Below, piece by piece: positions 54,218 to 62,439 of a stretch of 64,000 nucleotides of DNA. Under the pieces are notes generated by a model, which saw only the letters and a list, made by a program, of their open reading frames with translations, did no database searches and was not told where the DNA came from. Source of the DNA: Cyclobacteriaceae bacterium (GTDB lineage Bacteria; Bacteroidota; Bacteroidia; Cytophagales; Cyclobacteriaceae); NCBI GenBank assembly GCA_020832305.1, contig JAFIEV010000044.1, positions 124,001-188,000 of the forward strand. Reading direction: 5' to 3'. The translations under genes were made by a program, and so were the position numbers. Position 1 is the stretch's first letter. The number at the start of each line of letters is the position of its first letter.

Positions 54218-55630
54218 ATGAATATTTATATAAACAAAAAAATAATTTGTCTTTGGCTGGCCATGCTCGCTGGGCCGCTTGTACTATGGGCCCAACAGCA
54301 AAATACATTGTATTTCATGAACGATGTAGCCCAGCAATCTTATCTAAATCCGGCTTTCAGGCCTGAATACAAGGTAACCATCGGGCTCCCTGGCATCTCA
54401 TCGATTTATACTTCAATGGCCAACAGTGGCTTTGCCTATGGAGATTTTATAAACCGCAGAGCCTCTGATGATTCATTGGTGATGGACATCAACCGCTTGA
54501 GTCAAAGGCTTGCCGGCCGAAATTACCTGAGCAATCACAATGCAGTGGATGCCCTTTTTATTGGCTTTGACCTGGGGCCAAAATGGTACCTGAGTCTCAA
54601 TACCAGTATGAAATCCATGACAAGCCTTATGTACCCATCTGACCTGATCAACCTGCTCAAAGATGGCAATGCTCAAAGCATTGGGAATGAATTACAATTC
54701 AGTCCTTCCTTTGATGGTATGGTATACCGGGAAATCGGGTTTGGCCTGGCGCATATCATCAATGACTTTATGTCGGTTGGCGCCAGGTTTAAATTCCTCA
54801 ACGGAGCCGCCAATGCGACTTCCGACCGCTCTGAATTCAGCTTGCAAACCGCCGAAGATTTTGCCCTTACCTTAAATGGAGATATAATGCTGAAATCAGC
54901 AGGTGTCGCCCGTTTCGACGACGATTTTGAAATCAACGGTTTTTCAGATGTTATGGGCTTGTTTGGAAACAGAGGCTTTGCTGTTGATCTGGGCTTTACC
55001 TATGAACCCATCAATGATTTAAAACTGGCTTTCAGTGTTTTAGACCTGGGCTTCATTAACTGGACCACAAACCTACAGGGTTTCGGATTGGTAAATGGCA
55101 GTGCTTCCTATACTTTCAGGGGATTTGACATAGCAAAGTTGATTGAAGACGAAGATGCTGCACAGGCAGAATTTGACGCTTTGGAAGAGGCTTTTGAATT
55201 TGATGAAATTGCCATATCTTCCTACAGAACTATGATGCCAATGCGGCTACTGGCCAGTGGCGAATATAGCATTGTACCAGGCTTGAGAGCGGGTGCTTTA
55301 TTATCAGCGGAGATATTCAGATCCCGTTTTAACGGAAGCGCTTCAGCCAATGTCACCAAAGATTTTGGAAAAGCCATGAGTCTCTCTCTAAGCTGGTCGG
55401 CCATGCACCGTCGTTTTAACAATTTTGGGATGGGTATGAATTTTAATCTGGCGCCTTTTCAGCTGTATCTGGCAGCAGACAATGCCCTCGGGGCCCCCGT
55501 ATCTTTGTTGAGAAACGGAAACATCAACGGATTTATAAATAATAGTCAGGTAATTAATTTTCGGGCGGGTGTAAATCTGATCTTCGGACATCGAAAAGAT
55601 CAGGAAAAGCTTGCTTTACCTACATATTGA
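54218..55630 (+). CDS. DUF5723 outer-membrane beta-barrel protein
   Basis: A 470-residue secreted protein (signal ICLWLAMLAGPLVLWAQQ). After cleavage it shows the DUF5723 opening (TLYFMNDVAQQSYLNPAFRP) and the alternating aromatic/polar strands of a PorV/FadL-like barrel: ALFIGFDLGPKWYLSLNTSM, EIGFGLAHIINDFMSVGARF, VDLGFTYEPINDLKLAFSVL, ending NFRAGVNLIFG. The function of DUF5723 proteins is not established; the fold suggests an outer-membrane protein, perhaps related to type IX secretion shuttles, but no C-terminal T9SS genes are nearby. It lies between the lipoprotein and OmpA genes and overlaps the reading frame of the latter only if an unlikely TTG start is used. Confidence 0.8.
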   Translation: MNIYINKKIICLWLAMLAGPLVLWAQQQNTLYFMNDVAQQSYLNPAFRPEYKVTIGLPGISSIYTSMANSGFAYGDFINRRASDDSLVMDINRLSQRLAGRNYLSNHNAVDALFIGFDLGPKWYLSLNTSMKSMTSLMYPSDLINLLKDGNAQSIGNELQFSPSFDGMVYREIGFGLAHIINDFMSVGARFKFLNGAANATSDRSEFSLQTAEDFALTLNGDIMLKSAGVARFDDDFEINGFSDVMGLFGNRGFAVDLGFTYEPINDLKLAFSVLDLGFINWTTNLQGFGLVNGSASYTFRGFDIAKLIEDEDAAQAEFDALEEAFEFDEIAISSYRTMMPMRLLASGEYSIVPGLRAGALLSAEIFRSRFNGSASANVTKDFGKAMSLSLSWSAMHRRFNNFGMGMNFNLAPFQLYLAADNALGAPVSLLRNGNINGFINNSQVINFRAGVNLIFGHRKDQEKLALPTY

Positions 55631-55659
55631 AAACCACTTCCAAAAAAATATTAATCTAT

Positions 55660-57729
55660 ATGCGCACTATAATACTATCTGGAATCTTCTTTTCACTCTT
55701 AAGTATACAAGTCAATGCACAGATGGGCTACCTGCCGATAAAACTGGGCAACCAAATTAACTCTGAATATCCCGAACTTAACCCGGTCCCTGAGCCCAAT
55801 GGCTCAGCACTGTATTTTTCCCGTGTTGACCACCCCGATAACCGGTATGGCATCAGAGGCAGTCAGGATATTTGGGTTTCTTATAAAGATGAAAACGGAC
55901 GTTGGTTGCCGGCTGAACGACTTCCTGATGCGGTGAATCTCACCCGATACAATGCCTTATTCTGGGTTTCAGAAGATGGTAAACGATTTTTAATTAATGG
56001 CACTTACAATAAAAAGGGTGCCTGGAAAAAAAGAGGATTATCGTTTATTGAGCGTACGGAAGACAGTTGGAGCTTACCTGAAGCCCTGGAAGTAGGTAAA
56101 CTGAAAACCTTTAACAGGGGGGATTACAGTACAGCCACCATGAATAAAAGCGGAAATATTCTGGTCATGAGCATGAGTAAAAAACTGCATGGCAAAAAGC
56201 AAAACCTCTATTATAGTTCCATTGATGATAAGGGCAAATGGTCTTCTTTAAAGAAATTTCCCAAGAATGTAAATAGCAAACATGATAACCTGGCCCCTTT
56301 CATTTCTGCTGATGGAAAAAAGGTATATTTTACCAGTAATCGAGACGACAAATCTGATTACAACATCTATGTTTCACAACGCAATGACCTTAGCTTTGAA
56401 CAATGGTCAGACCCTGTAAAGCTTAGCGATACCATCAACTCTATTTATTGGGATGCCTACTACCGCACGAATCCCAATGAGAGTATGGCCTGGTATACAA
56501 GGGTAGAAAACCTGATGAGCCAGCCTAATATCTACCAGATTAAACTGTTCGAAGAAAGGCCCTGGGTGGAACTGCAGGCCAGAATTGTCGATAAAAATAC
56601 AGGTGCCGTTGTTTCTGCCTCAAGGAATTTTTCGCTTTTGGTCAACGATTTGCCAAAGGAAATAGAAAGTATAGACCGGCAAACAGGCGTTTTTACAGTA
56701 AAGCTTCCATTTGGTGGTCAGTTTCAATTAACCCCGCAGATGGCCAAATACAATGTTGATTCAGCAAAAATCAGCACAACATTCACCGAAGAATTTGAAG
56801 TGCGCTATAAAGATTTTACCGCTGAAGCCTTTGATTATGCCTCCATAAAAGGTTCAGTATATCTCAAAAGGACGGGTATGCCATTGCCGGCATCAGCAGG
56901 TGTGCGGCTTATTATAGATGGCATGGAAGCTTCAGAAGTAGTCATCGATTCCCGAACCGGAGCTTACAGCACAACACTGCCCCTGGGCAATAACTACAAA
57001 ATATGGGCCGAAGCCAAAGGCTACGTACCTGTAATGAGTACCGTTGAACTATCGCAATTAGAGGAATTTGAAGAAATCGAGCACAACCTTTATGTAGAAC
57101 TTCCCAAAGTAGCCTTGGTAAGTGGGAATATTATCGACCGCAAAAGCAATGAAAAACCAGAAGCCATTTACGGCACAAGAATTCAAATCAACGGGGAAGA
57201 TGTGGATAATGCTCAGATTGATACACTGGCTGGCAACTACAGCATCGAAGTCAGCCTTGGCTCTAAGTATTTAATCAATGCGAGAATCCCGGGTTATTAT
57301 CCTGTTATGGAAGAACTTGATTTGAGTGGTGAAGCCGAAAGGGTGCGCGTTATGCAAAACTTATTTCTTGTCCCCTTAGAGGTTGGTCAACAGGTACGAT
57401 TGAACAATATCTTCTTCGATACAGGCAAATCTACACTGAAACCCGAGTCGCACGAAGAACTTGACAGGGTGGTAAAATTTCTCAGTGAAAACCCTAGTGT
57501 GCGAATAGAGATTGGTGGTCATACCGATAATGTGGGAAATGCCTCTTTCAATAAGAATTTGTCTTTGCGGAGGGCCCAGGCCGTGGCGCAATATATTCTC
57601 TCTAAAGGTATACCGGCAGAAGCCATCACCCATCAAGGCTATGGCATGGAAAAACCAATTGCCGACAACAGCACGGCCGATGGAAGGAGTATAAACCGAA
57701 GGGTTGAATTTACCATTATCAATAAATAA
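55660..57729 (+). CDS. OmpA-family protein with PD40 propeller and carboxypeptidase-like domains
   Basis: A 689-residue periplasmic/outer-membrane protein. ATG 55660 is chosen because it opens a signal peptide (MRTIILSGIFFSLLSIQVNA). Residues 25-300 are PD40/WD40-like blades (EYPELNPVPEPNGSALYFSR, DNLAPFISADGKKVYFTSNR). About 305-570 hold carboxypeptidase-regulatory-type beta repeats (ASIKGSVYLKRTGMPLPASA, RTGAYSTTLPLGNNYKIWAE). The C-terminal 110 residues are an OmpA peptidoglycan-binding domain (RLNNIFFDTGKSTLKPESHE, IEIGGHTDNVGNASFNKNLS). The layout recalls the T9SS-associated PorE type, without its TPR domain. It probably anchors an outer-membrane complex with the two preceding gene products to peptidoglycan. 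Confidence 0.88.
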   Translation: MRTIILSGIFFSLLSIQVNAQMGYLPIKLGNQINSEYPELNPVPEPNGSALYFSRVDHPDNRYGIRGSQDIWVSYKDENGRWLPAERLPDAVNLTRYNALFWVSEDGKRFLINGTYNKKGAWKKRGLSFIERTEDSWSLPEALEVGKLKTFNRGDYSTATMNKSGNILVMSMSKKLHGKKQNLYYSSIDDKGKWSSLKKFPKNVNSKHDNLAPFISADGKKVYFTSNRDDKSDYNIYVSQRNDLSFEQWSDPVKLSDTINSIYWDAYYRTNPNESMAWYTRVENLMSQPNIYQIKLFEERPWVELQARIVDKNTGAVVSASRNFSLLVNDLPKEIESIDRQTGVFTVKLPFGGQFQLTPQMAKYNVDSAKISTTFTEEFEVRYKDFTAEAFDYASIKGSVYLKRTGMPLPASAGVRLIIDGMEASEVVIDSRTGAYSTTLPLGNNYKIWAEAKGYVPVMSTVELSQLEEFEEIEHNLYVELPKVALVSGNIIDRKSNEKPEAIYGTRIQINGEDVDNAQIDTLAGNYSIEVSLGSKYLINARIPGYYPVMEELDLSGEAERVRVMQNLFLVPLEVGQQVRLNNIFFDTGKSTLKPESHEELDRVVKFLSENPSVRIEIGGHTDNVGNASFNKNLSLRRAQAVAQYILSKGIPAEAITHQGYGMEKPIADNSTADGRSINRRVEFTIINK

Positions 57730-57780
57730 AAAGACTGTTGCCCAAAGCATAATTTTATCCAAACCATTCAAAGACTTTAA

Positions 57781-57824
57781 GGGTTATAATGCGGTAAATC
57801 AATCGCATTTTCAACCCTTTTTTT
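57781..57824 (+). terminator. Intrinsic terminator abutting the next start codon
   Basis: Stem GGGTT/AACCC (57781-57785 with 57813-57817) and ATGCG/CGCAT (57789-57793 with 57804-57808) separated by a small internal loop, then seven T (57818-57824). The ATG of the FAD oxidoreductase begins at the very next base. Confidence 0.7.
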
Positions 57825-59093
57825 ATGGATCCAAATAGCAAAATATATATAATCGGTGCAGGTGTATCGGGTTTGGTGGCCGCCATTGAACTTGAAAGGT
57901 ATGGTTACAGCCCGGTAATTCTTGAATCTTCAGACAAAATAGGTGGCAGGGTAAAATCAGATACGATCGATGGCTTTATTCTGGATCATGGCTTTCAGGT
58001 GCTTCTTGACGCATACCCCGAGGCAAAACATTACCTGAACTACCAAGCCCTGGATTTAAAACAATTTACACCCGGCGCCATAATTTTCCACAACGGCAAA
58101 AAAATAAGGTTTTCAGACCCCCTGAGAAATCCTGAAAAAATACTGAGCATGGCCTTTTCATCCGCGGGTACCTTGTCTGACAAACTGCGACTATGGGGAC
58201 TTAACCGATCCTTAAAGAAAAAATCTGTTCAAAGTATTTTCAGCTCAGAAGCAGGCAGCACTATTGAGTACCTGAAAAAAAGGAAATTCAGCGATCGCAT
58301 TACAGAACGTTTTTTTAAACCTTTTTTCCGAGGGATCTTTTTGGAAAATGATCTCGATACATCATCAAAAATGTTTGAATTTGTATTCAAGATGTTTGGT
58401 GAGGGTCATGCCACTATCCCTGCCAAAGGTATGGGTGAAATCGCAAAACAACTTTCAGGCAAGCTCCAAAGAACAGAATTCCGGTTTAAGACAGCGGTAA
58501 AATCCATTCTTTTCGATCATATTCTGCTGGAAGATGGAGAAAAAATTGAAGCCGATGGCATCATTATAGCTACCAAACCACATACAATGCTTTCAGGCAT
58601 GCAGGCAGAAAAGGATGAAAATCATGCGGTGAGCAACCTGTATTTCTCATTGGATCGTTCTTTCCTGGGCGAACCCATCATTGCCCTTGTGCCTGGTGAT
58701 GAATTTGCCATTAATAATTTCTGCTTCATGAGTGATGTTTCACCAGCCTATGCCCCTGAAGGAAAGGCGCTGCTATCTGTTTCAGTGAATGGTGTATATA
58801 CTGATGAAAAAGAACTTGTGCAAAGGGTAATCATGGAACTGGAAAGCCTGGCAGGCCCAAATGCTTTGCAGGGGCTTACATTTTTAAAAATGTACTCCAT
58901 TGCCAGGGCATTGCCTGTAATGGAAGATCTGCAATTTGAAATGCAGCATACAGCCACCCGGATACAAGACAGCATTTTCCTGGCAGGAGATTATCTCTTG
59001 TATGGTTCTCTCAATGCCGCGATGTATTCAGGCAGAAATGCAGCAATCGGACTGGCCAATGCCCGTCAACCCATCGGCGGAGATGTTGTGTAA
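57825..59093 (+). CDS. FAD-dependent amine oxidase/phytoene desaturase-like oxidoreductase
   Basis: A 422-residue flavoprotein. FAD-binding beta-alpha-beta motif IYIIGAGVSGLVAAIELERY (residues 7-26) with the glutamate at the end of strand 2 (VILESSDKIGGRVKSD), the conserved DGFILDHGFQVLL, and the C-terminal FAD motif SIFLAGDYLLYGSLNAAMYS. This is the NAD(P)/FAD-dependent amine oxidase / protoporphyrinogen oxidase / carotene desaturase group; the substrate cannot be told. There is no signal peptide and no obvious pathway partner. The start must be at 57825, since the FAD motif begins seven residues in. It starts immediately after the T-run of a terminator and converges on the next gene with one base between the stops. 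Confidence 0.85.
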   Translation: MDPNSKIYIIGAGVSGLVAAIELERYGYSPVILESSDKIGGRVKSDTIDGFILDHGFQVLLDAYPEAKHYLNYQALDLKQFTPGAIIFHNGKKIRFSDPLRNPEKILSMAFSSAGTLSDKLRLWGLNRSLKKKSVQSIFSSEAGSTIEYLKKRKFSDRITERFFKPFFRGIFLENDLDTSSKMFEFVFKMFGEGHATIPAKGMGEIAKQLSGKLQRTEFRFKTAVKSILFDHILLEDGEKIEADGIIIATKPHTMLSGMQAEKDENHAVSNLYFSLDRSFLGEPIIALVPGDEFAINNFCFMSDVSPAYAPEGKALLSVSVNGVYTDEKELVQRVIMELESLAGPNALQGLTFLKMYSIARALPVMEDLQFEMQHTATRIQDSIFLAGDYLLYGSLNAAMYSGRNAAIGLANARQPIGGDVV

Positions 59094-59094
59094 A

Positions 59095-59979
59095 CTATTG
59101 CGCCGCTTGCTTTGCTTCCAGCGCTTTTTGTATTCGCTGTTCCTTTTCGCTGATCAGAACATATTGAATAATGGTATTTCGTCTTTTGCCCAATAAGGTA
59201 ATCCTTTCTTCTGAAGCGAATAAAACTTTCAAAGGTTGATCACTCCTCAATACAGCGGATTCAACGTATAGATAGCCGTTTTCCTCAAATACATCATCAA
59301 ATTTAAAAATCCTTATTTCCCCCTTTTTGTCATATACAGCGGTAAACTTATCCGTCATGACTTTAAACCAATTTTTATCGAACTTATTGATTTGCAATAA
59401 AAAGTAGGAATATCCCTCTAGAAATGGCCTGATTTCATCAACTTCATAGCTGATGGGACTGGTGTTATATGCCGTACCGGTGAAAGTAGCCATGGCATTG
59501 GAAACCATCCCCAATCCACGTTGATAGGTATCTGCAATATAAACCACATTGGCGCCCTTAAAGGCAGCTTCTGTTTTCAATTTTCTCATGGCCCGTCTTG
59601 TTACACTGTTGATGCCTGAAATGCCGGTAAATCCCCTTGCTTTAGCATGTACATTATCCACGGTTTTTAAACCGGCTATATCATTGACATCGTATGTAAC
59701 GAAGACCTTCTCATAATCTTCGTACGAATTAACCGGCCAAACTTTTTTGTCGAAAATAATCTCTCTACCAGACGAAAACTGAATCTTTTCTACTAAAACT
59801 TTTGAGACAGTTTGCGATGTATGCTCATCCGGATATCGGAAAGTAACATTATGAAATGATACGTCATCCACGAAAACTTCTTTAATTTCTCCATTGATTT
59901 GCAATTTATCTGTATCCGATGGTTGGGCGATGCACAAAACGGGCATGACATAGTAAAGTACAAAAAAGTAATATTTCAT
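59095..59979 (-). CDS. Secreted protein of unknown function with a YbjQ/BhsA-like segment
   Basis: A 294-residue protein with a signal peptide (MKYYFFVLYYVMPVLCIAQP). No family recognised with confidence. Residues 30-90 form a beta-rich domain found in other uncharacterised Bacteroidota proteins (VDDVSFHNVTFRYPDEHTSQ, IIFDKKVWPV). Residues 125-170 (AMRKLKTEAAFKGANVVYIA) resemble the helix-strand unit of YbjQ/YdgH-like stress proteins, in which a conserved GAN is typical. The last 30 residues are basic and helical (SEKEQRIQKALEAKQAAQ). Probably periplasmic. Convergent with the FAD oxidoreductase. Confidence 0.6.
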   Translation of the reverse strand: MKYYFFVLYYVMPVLCIAQPSDTDKLQINGEIKEVFVDDVSFHNVTFRYPDEHTSQTVSKVLVEKIQFSSGREIIFDKKVWPVNSYEDYEKVFVTYDVNDIAGLKTVDNVHAKARGFTGISGINSVTRRAMRKLKTEAAFKGANVVYIADTYQRGLGMVSNAMATFTGTAYNTSPISYEVDEIRPFLEGYSYFLLQINKFDKNWFKVMTDKFTAVYDKKGEIRIFKFDDVFEENGYLYVESAVLRSDQPLKVLFASEERITLLGKRRNTIIQYVLISEKEQRIQKALEAKQAAQ

Positions 59980-60322
59980 AATTGTTTTAAGTTAAATGAG
60001 AATTGCAATTCTATGAAACTTATTATCAAAAAACGCAATTTTATTACATTTTTATAATAAATATTATAGAAAAATATTGAAAAGATCATGCAGAAAACCT
60101 ATCCCAATATGCTGTCGTTTTGAGACCATTACAATATGAAATGGGTTCTCAGAATTGTAGTAGTCTTGAATATCACTTCCGAAAAAATCACTTGATTCTA
60201 TAGTGATATCATATATTTTAAACCATCAAACTGACTGTGGAGGCGTACTGATCAGATAATTCTGTTGCCAGGGTTATGGATAGATCAAAGTCAACAATTT
60301 TTAAACTTTTTTGATCTTTTCC
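59980..60322. other. Intergenic region between divergent genes
   Basis: About 340 AT-rich bases with no reading frame of note. It should contain the promoter of the second ECF sigma gene, but I see no exact TAnnTTTG on the plus strand. Confidence 0.4.
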
Positions 60323-61012
60323 ATGAAAAAAGATATTTTTGATCTACGCATATATCAATCAATGAAAAAAATTAAAACCATAGCTGAGGGAAACACAACA
60401 CATAAGGTTGATGACCTATTGTTAAGTCTGTGGAATAAGTCATGCAATGGAAACAGCGAAGCTTTTGACAAATTGTATAATGAATTGGCTGATATTTTGT
60501 ATAAATACGGAATGCATCTTGTCAAAGACCAACCTTTGGTGGAAGATGCCATACACGATCTTTTTATTGAAATTTGGATCAACAGGGATAAGCACACAGA
60601 AATATCCAATGTAAAATCCTATTTTATGGTTGCATTGCGGAGAAAAATTTTACGGCATAAAACACGACAAAGAAAATTATTTGATGAAAATTATAAAGGT
60701 GCTGATGTTGTTGCTTTACTTACAAACAAGCTTGAAGACCGGTATCAAGAAGAAGCTGAATCCATAGAAGCATTGGAGCAGCGCATCCGCAATCTGGTAA
60801 ATCAACTCAGCAATCAACAAAGGGAAGTGATTTTTTTGAGGTTTTATCAAAACCTGTCTTATAGTGAAATTGCGGAAATGTTGGAAATTGATCAGAGACA
60901 TGCTTATAATCTTACCTCTAAGGCTTTTTCATTTTTAAGATCCCACTTAAAATTTAACTCATTTATTTTATTTTTGGTAATACAACGCATCTTCCAGCAA
61001 ACAACTTTCTAA
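60323..61012 (+). CDS. ECF-type RNA polymerase sigma factor of the second Sus-like locus
   Basis: A 229-residue ECF sigma factor of the Bacteroidota FecI-like kind. Region 2: FDKLYNELADILYKYGMHLV and LVEDAIHDLFIEIWINRDKH (about residues 45-90), then VKSYFMVALRRKILRHKTRQ. Region 4: LVNQLSNQQREVIFLRFYQN with helix-turn-helix YSEIAEMLEIDQRHAYNLTS. ATG 60323 is chosen over a TTG four codons upstream; an ATG at 60362 is also possible. It is followed, 216 bases on, by fecR and then susC in the same direction, the classic order for a TonB-transporter-controlled locus. Confidence 0.9.
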   Translation: MKKDIFDLRIYQSMKKIKTIAEGNTTHKVDDLLLSLWNKSCNGNSEAFDKLYNELADILYKYGMHLVKDQPLVEDAIHDLFIEIWINRDKHTEISNVKSYFMVALRRKILRHKTRQRKLFDENYKGADVVALLTNKLEDRYQEEAESIEALEQRIRNLVNQLSNQQREVIFLRFYQNLSYSEIAEMLEIDQRHAYNLTSKAFSFLRSHLKFNSFILFLVIQRIFQQTTF

Positions 61013-61228
61013 GTCCTCGGCTGTTCTTAACGCATATAAGTTATTTCAATTTGGCAACGCCTGTCTTTTTTCATTTTAATATGTTTTCATGAAAAAAAGA
61101 ATCAATTTTTCAAAATATCATACAAAAAATTAAACGATATACAATTATTTCATTTTTTTTTATTCTCAGAGATGAGATATTGTGAATTTGTGTCCTTACT
61201 ATTAAACACAACACAATTTTTATTTGAA

Positions 61229-62296
61229 ATGAGCTACGAAAATTACAAAACAGAAGATTTTGTAAATGATGAAAGGTTCAGGGCCTGGGTAATTGAGAAT
61301 GCAGAATGTGAGTTCTGGACCAATTGGCTTTTATCTCATCCAAAAAAGATGGAAACCATTAAAAAGGCGCGAATTCTGGTAAGTGTGCTTACAGAATCTG
61401 AAATTAAACTTAATTCAGATCGCAGGCAGGAGATTAAATCTAAAATAGATGCTTCCTTAAAAGAAATCAATCAAATAGAAATCAGGAGTATTTTAACAGA
61501 TAATAAATTATATCGTCGTCCGAAATTTGATTTTGGCATTGCTGCCGTTTTTGCTTCCTTCATAATTTCGGGTATACTGGTTTTTTTGTTGATTCAAAGA
61601 GAAATAACCTTTCAGGCCTCTATTCAAGAGGTTCCTGTTACCAAAGAATATGTAACCATAAGCACCCAGAAAGGCCAGAAGTTACCCTACAAACTACCCG
61701 ATGGATCTGTAGTAAATTTAAATGCAGAAAGTAGTATCAGTTTTGTAAAAGATTTTGAGGCATCAGAGCGCTTGGTCAGGCTGGAAGGTGAGGCATATTT
61801 TGAAGTAAAAAAAGACGATAACAAGCCTTTTATCGTGCAAACTGACGCCATGTCTACCAGGGTTTTGGGCACAATATTCAATGTATTGGCATATCCAGAA
61901 AACCAAGTACAAATCGTAACACTGGTAGAAGGTCAGGTAAATGTAAAGCTGTCTGCTTCAGAACATGAGTTTGATTTGAACGAAGGAGAGCAATTGACTT
62001 TATCAAAAAACCAAACTGATTCCAGAAAAAGCAGGGTGCACAATTTTAATCACCTGATGTGGAAAGACGGCATACTGTTTTTTGACAATGAAAATTTTTC
62101 AGAAGTTATTCCTAAGCTCGAGAGATGGTACGGTGTTGAAATAAACGTTATGGGTAAAACAAGTTCAAAGCATAAAGTTTCAGGCGTATTTGACAATGAA
62201 TACCTCAGCAATGTACTTAAAAGCATAAGTTTTTACGTGGAAATGGAATTCGAAATTGAAAGAGATAAAGTCAACATAAAATTGAATAGTAAATGA
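61229..62296 (+). CDS. FecR-family anti-sigma factor of the second Sus-like locus
   Basis: A 355-residue anti-sigma factor. The N-terminal cytosolic part includes FVNDERFRAWVIENAECEFW; a transmembrane helix lies at about residues 112-132 (FGIAAVFASFIISGILVFLL). The FecR domain follows (YKLPDGSVVNLNAESSISFV, RLEGEAYFEVKKDDNKPFIV, MSTRVLGTIFNVLAY) and the C-terminal DUF4974 domain (FSEVIPKLERWYGVEINVMG). ATG 61229 fits the family start; an in-frame ATG 57 bases upstream would add a hydrophobic leader not usual for FecR. It is a paralogue of the FecR at 37750-38820 with the same domain order. It receives the signal from the STN domain of the SusC encoded next. Confidence 0.92.
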   Translation: MSYENYKTEDFVNDERFRAWVIENAECEFWTNWLLSHPKKMETIKKARILVSVLTESEIKLNSDRRQEIKSKIDASLKEINQIEIRSILTDNKLYRRPKFDFGIAAVFASFIISGILVFLLIQREITFQASIQEVPVTKEYVTISTQKGQKLPYKLPDGSVVNLNAESSISFVKDFEASERLVRLEGEAYFEVKKDDNKPFIVQTDAMSTRVLGTIFNVLAYPENQVQIVTLVEGQVNVKLSASEHEFDLNEGEQLTLSKNQTDSRKSRVHNFNHLMWKDGILFFDNENFSEVIPKLERWYGVEINVMGKTSSKHKVSGVFDNEYLSNVLKSISFYVEMEFEIERDKVNIKLNSK

Positions 62297-62313
62297 TAAA
62301 AAAACATGCATAG

Positions 62314-62348
62314 AAAAAAGCCTGTGCGTGGCTAGGCCATGCACAGGC
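62314..62348 (-). terminator. Intrinsic terminator antisense to the second susC leader
   Basis: A 13-bp stem (62320-62332 with 62336-62348, GCCTGTGCGTGGC against GCCATGCACAGGC, one G-U) with a 3-base loop. On the minus strand it is followed by six T (A-run at 62314-62319). No minus-strand gene precedes it. Confidence 0.8.
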
Positions 62349-62425
62349 AAGTTTAAATTAAATTTTATGGAACGAAATGCTGTGGTAGGTGAATTTCGAT
62401 CCATAGGTGCTATTTATTAACAAAT
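62314..62425 (-). ncRNA. Candidate cis-antisense small RNA facing the second susC leader
   Basis: The minus strand carries a TAACTTTG promoter element overlapping the susC ATG, then a hairpin GGAACGAAAT/ATTTCGATCC (62369-62378 with 62393-62402, one mismatch), then the terminator. The predicted transcript of about 110 nt is complementary to the susC mRNA leader. The arrangement is the same as in the first locus (37576-37711). The 5' end is inferred from the promoter. Confidence 0.5.
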
Positions 62426-62431
62426 AACAAA

Positions 62432-62439
62432 CAAAGTTA
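62432..62439 (-). promoter_or_regulatory. Antisense Bacteroidota -7 element (TAACTTTG)
   Basis: Exact TAnnTTTG on the minus strand, sharing one base with the susC start codon at 62439. The region 19 bases upstream has TTT but no full TTTG. Confidence 0.45.

Noticed and set aside
61065-61099. Imperfect inverted repeat of T-rich and A-rich arms between the second sigma and fecR genes
   Set aside because: Composed of A/T runs only, weak as RNA structure and expected by chance in this AT-rich gap.
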